Source: Acanthaster planci (lineage: Eukaryota > Echinodermata > Asteroidea > Valvatida > Acanthasteridae). Taken from it: a DNA stretch of 64,000 nt. The notes under the pieces are model-generated. The model made no database searches. It had not been told where the DNA came from and saw nothing but the letters and a program-made list of their open reading frames with translations. This document shows, one piece after another, positions 61,473 to 64,000 of the stretch. Location of the stretch: assembly GCF_001949145.1 (NCBI RefSeq), contig NW_019091362.1, forward strand, positions 2,910,482-2,974,481, written 5' to 3'. Positions within the stretch are counted from its first letter, which is position 1, and each line of letters begins with the position of its first letter. Made by a program: the position numbers and the translations under genes.

Positions 61473-63374
61473 ATGTCTTTCAATACTTTTACATTTGTAC
61501 TCCTAATTGGCATCGTGTGCTTCGGTGTGACCAAGGTTTGTCATTTTCCTAACGTCAGGATATATTTTTACTAGTACTAGTCAGTGACAACCTGAGCAAG
61601 GATGGTTCATGGTGTTAGAGTGGGATTTCACTTAGCTTTACTGCTCAGCACTAGCACTTCGTAGCAGGCCTGCATACCCCCAGAAGTGTGGGGTCGGACC
61701 CCGCACTTCTGGGGGTAAGACCTGCACTCACTAGTAATAGTATGGATTACCATGATTACTAGAAAGAGTTCCATATACGGACGCCACTTGACACTCTGTG
61801 CGCAAACCTTGTGGAACTGGTCTAAAGTGGAACTGGTCTGAAGTAAGCGGCTTGGTTTTTTTCCTTCCTAAATTGAACTTTTCTGGACATAATTTTGCTT
61901 TCTGACGGTAATAGGTCACTGTGGAGGATAGGCCTAATTACTGGCTTCTGTATGTGGAACTATTTGTTGCAAGGGTAAAAGGGGGAGTATTGGACCGATT
62001 ATGGAAAACAGTCACTGCCTGCTGTAAGTGACGGGGGCCAATTTCATAGAGCTGCTTACATGTAAGCACAAAATTTGCTTAAGCGTGAAAAAACCTTACT
62101 TGGTAAATCAGGTAACCAGCCAAAATTCCATGTGATGTATAGTGTTTTGATATCATAGTTAACTGTTGTTGGTTAGCATGACAATCAGATATAATTTGAG
62201 CTGGTAACCTTTGTTTATTAAGCAAAGATTTTTTACCGCTTAAGCAAATTTTGTGCTTAAGCAGCTCTACGAAATTGGCCCCTGACTGCTGCATAGCATC
62301 ATTGCTAACCACGAGTATGTGTTTCATCCATTAACCCCCAGTCAGACATGTCAGACGCAAGGTTTTTGCTCAGTAACCATCAAAATCTGCGTCTTGTTGA
62401 ATATACCCACACTTACATGTCAGCAGATAGGCTTCGTTAGTTGGAGTATTCAACCAGAATAAAGTAAAACCAGCATGGCCCGGGGTAACTGTGCAAGTGA
62501 GATCTAGACTTAAACCAAGATTTGTGCTAAATAGCAAGCAGTTGAATTCTCCTATGGTCGAATATACTCCCACTTACCTAACACTAGTTAAATGGAACTA
62601 TGTGTGGGAGTATTGATCCGTCCCTCTGAGGTGCAACAGAGTATTTAGATAATGTTCATCTTTCCTAGGGAAATCTTAGACTTTATTTCCCTCATTTTTA
62701 GTATTTATCCTGTACCATTAGTTAGAAAAGGTGATCAGCTGTTGTGATGGCCAAAAGATTGACTGATGGTGCTGCAAGATCCACTGATAGCACGTTGAAT
62801 GACCAATCAGGCAGATGGACCGAATGAGCCTTTTGAGTGCATTATTGGACACTGTGTGCAAGTTTCAGCATGTGCAGCGGCTTTCAGAGCACATACATTT
62901 CACTGGCCAGTTTTTGCTTGCATGCCTTAACCCTAACCCCTTAGGGTGTATGTAAAATCATATTGAAATCGGAGGATTTGGGACTGTTAGGGCTATTACA
63001 CTTTGCAGTATACAATCACCGAGTCACAACGTTGCGCAAGTTTTGCTGTGGTGCAGAATTTTCACAATCTTTGAGCATTCACAAAAAACTTTTAAATTCA
63101 CAACAAAGGCATGTGTAATGCTACTGAGAACTCTCTTGAAGGAAGGGAAATGAAGCAAACCAAAAATTTTTCTTTTTCTTGCGATTGAAAAAGATACTGA
63201 ATTGCACTGCTGTTCACCTGTTCCTACCCTTGCCCAGCTTAAATATCGCACATTTGCTTCTGTCATGCCTCAGGCACAGTTTGAGGACTGTCGATGCAAG
63301 TGCGTCTGTCCTGGAGATCCCAAGACCAAGCACAAAGTCAACGTGACCGTGGTCAGCGTGCCTGCCTATGAGTG
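61473..63374 (+). CDS. TMEM9/TMEM9B-like membrane protein, first two coding exons (3' end outside window)
   Basis: Exon 1 (61473-61535) encodes 21 residues, MSFNTFTFVLLIGIVCFGVT plus K, with a hydrophobic core typical of a signal peptide. It ends in phase 0 at AAG|GTTTGT. Exon 2 (63274-63374) follows CATGCCTCAG and reads AQFEDCRCKCVCPGDP then KTKHKVNVTVVSVPAYE. It ends TG|GTAAGC, so the next codon would be Cys or Trp. The FED-RCKC-CP signature after a signal peptide is that of the TMEM9 family, single-pass proteins of late endosomes and lysosomes linked to v-ATPase and CLC transporter function. The later Cys residues, membrane segment and cytosolic tail are not in the window. The segment after VCP aligns poorly with vertebrate TMEM9, so TMEM9 and TMEM9B cannot be separated. 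Confidence 0.75.
61675..61717. repeat. 43-bp near-perfect palindrome
   Basis: Arms 61675-61695 and 61697-61717 (TACCCCCAGAAGTG...) pair over 21 bp with one mismatch around a single-base centre. It lies in TMEM9-like intron 1. Confidence 0.85.
61766..61961 (+). mobile_element. GAGTTCCATA family, copy E (in TMEM9-like intron 1)
   Basis: Starts GAGTTCCATATACGGACGCC then ACTTGACACTCTGTGC and ends CTTCTGTATGTGGAACT. GAACTGGTCTGAAGT and GCTTTCTGACGGTAATAGG match copy D in reverse. Confidence 0.7.
62034..62282. mobile_element. terminal-inverted-repeat element, GGGGCCAATTTC ends
   Basis: A 249-bp element with ends GGGGCCAATTTCATAGAGCT and, inverted, AGCTCTACGAAATTGGCCCC. The arms continue as GCTTAAGCACAAAATTTGC. 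The left arm has an extra CATGTA inside that sequence. TGAC occurs immediately outside the right end and one base outside the left end, a possible 4-bp target duplication. No ORF of note; likely a MITE. Confidence 0.75.
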
Positions 63375-64000
63375 GTAAGCCAACCAACTGGCTGTTTTTT
63401 TTTTCAAGAACGCTGTGGTACTTCATGTAAAACCTGTGTCTCAAGGCAACACACAAATCTTGTACCTGGAGCTTCGTCTTAGGACTTGGACTGTAGATAC
63501 ATGAACATGGGAACGTGCTGAATGTATGTAGGCACAGCCATACCCCAGGAGGTCTATATTGGATAAGAGGCTGTGCTTACCTGTTACTTTTGATACTTGG
63601 AAGTGCTGGTTGGTTACGTTTTATTGTTGGATTACTGTTACCTTTCTGTCATCTTGATATTACCATGTGATGCATGAGTATACTCCCATCTGATTGAGAG
63701 AATACACGATTGCTTACTCGTGGGTCCTACCTCTGCTGTTCACATGGGAGCAACATGCTTAAGCACAACAAAAGAGAGAGACTTGGTCAATGCCATCGGC
63801 GCCTCGTACGTGGTTCCCTTCCAAAGACTCCATGGTTTTGTACATGTTTAGATTGTGCATACTCTGCAGGCAACTCCCAGCACAGAGAAGCCCACAAAGA
63901 TCAGTCTGTCAATTCAGCATTCCAGCCGCAAGAACCATTCAATTACTGGAAATATTTCTAGCAACTAGATTAAAGAAATGTCAGAATTTTATTGACTTTG
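63375..64000 (+). other. start of TMEM9-like intron 2
   Basis: After the GTAAGC donor no frame reads like the next expected TMEM9 segment (Cys-rich CLHVV-type motif). An 83-codon plus-strand open frame at 63710-63961 is not recognisable. I read the interval as intron running off the window. Confidence 0.5.

Larger units (their letters stand above)
61536..63273 (+). other. TMEM9-like intron 1 with mobile-element relics
   Basis: This 1.74 kb intron holds a 43-bp near-perfect palindrome (61675-61717), a GAGTTCCATA-ended element (61766-61961) and a terminal-inverted-repeat element (62034-62282). The remainder shows no coding signal. Confidence 0.6.

Noticed and set aside
62926-62945. Telomere-like AACCCTAACCCC
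   Set aside because: Only two imperfect units; a similar phrase at 49922 also has just two. Not an interstitial telomere.

Overview
This window is nuclear DNA from an animal. It has spliced genes with GT-AG introns, long AT-rich non-coding tracts, palindromic transposon relics, tRNA-derived repeat fragments and a 123-base assembly gap (55174-55296). The density of TACATGTA/ACATGTAC words and TACCGGTA palindromes suggests a marine invertebrate, probably a non-vertebrate deuterostome. I favour an echinoderm, but a hemichordate or amphioxus cannot be excluded from sequence alone.

Only the right end holds recognisable intact genes. STRAP (UNRIP), a seven-bladed WD40 protein of the SMN complex and TGF-beta signalling, lies on the minus strand. 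All seven coding exons can be placed between 61246 and 51752; their phases join exactly to give a 333-residue protein. Head to head with it, 226 bp away, a TMEM9/TMEM9B-like membrane protein gene starts on the plus strand at 61473 and runs off the right edge. The two share a compact bidirectional promoter.

Positions 1 to about 47.2 kb form a gene desert or a very large intron. A GC-richer block at 47246-47411 looks like the first exon of an unidentified minus-strand gene: it has an ATG in good context, a short upstream ORF and a perfect consensus splice donor. If so, much or all of the left 47 kb is its first intron. Scattered blocks rich in homeodomain, RFX and CTCF-like words (about 3.3, 12.5, 14.2, 20, 26.8, 36 and 40.2 kb) are candidate regulatory DNA, but conservation could not be tested.

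The rest is repeat biology. There is an eight-copy 42-bp minisatellite (4271-4600), a frameshifted relic of a zinc-finger/hAT-type transposon ORF (15597-15900), and five copies of one short inverted-repeat element family with GAGTTCCATA ends. Two copies of a palindromic element occur, one of which contains the assembly gap. A near-perfect 85-bp inverted repeat carries a tRNA-like B box in its loop. A further terminal-inverted-repeat element, several foldback hairpins inside STRAP and TMEM9 introns, and three local tandem duplications complete the picture. Most other open reading frames look like chance or antisense shadows.
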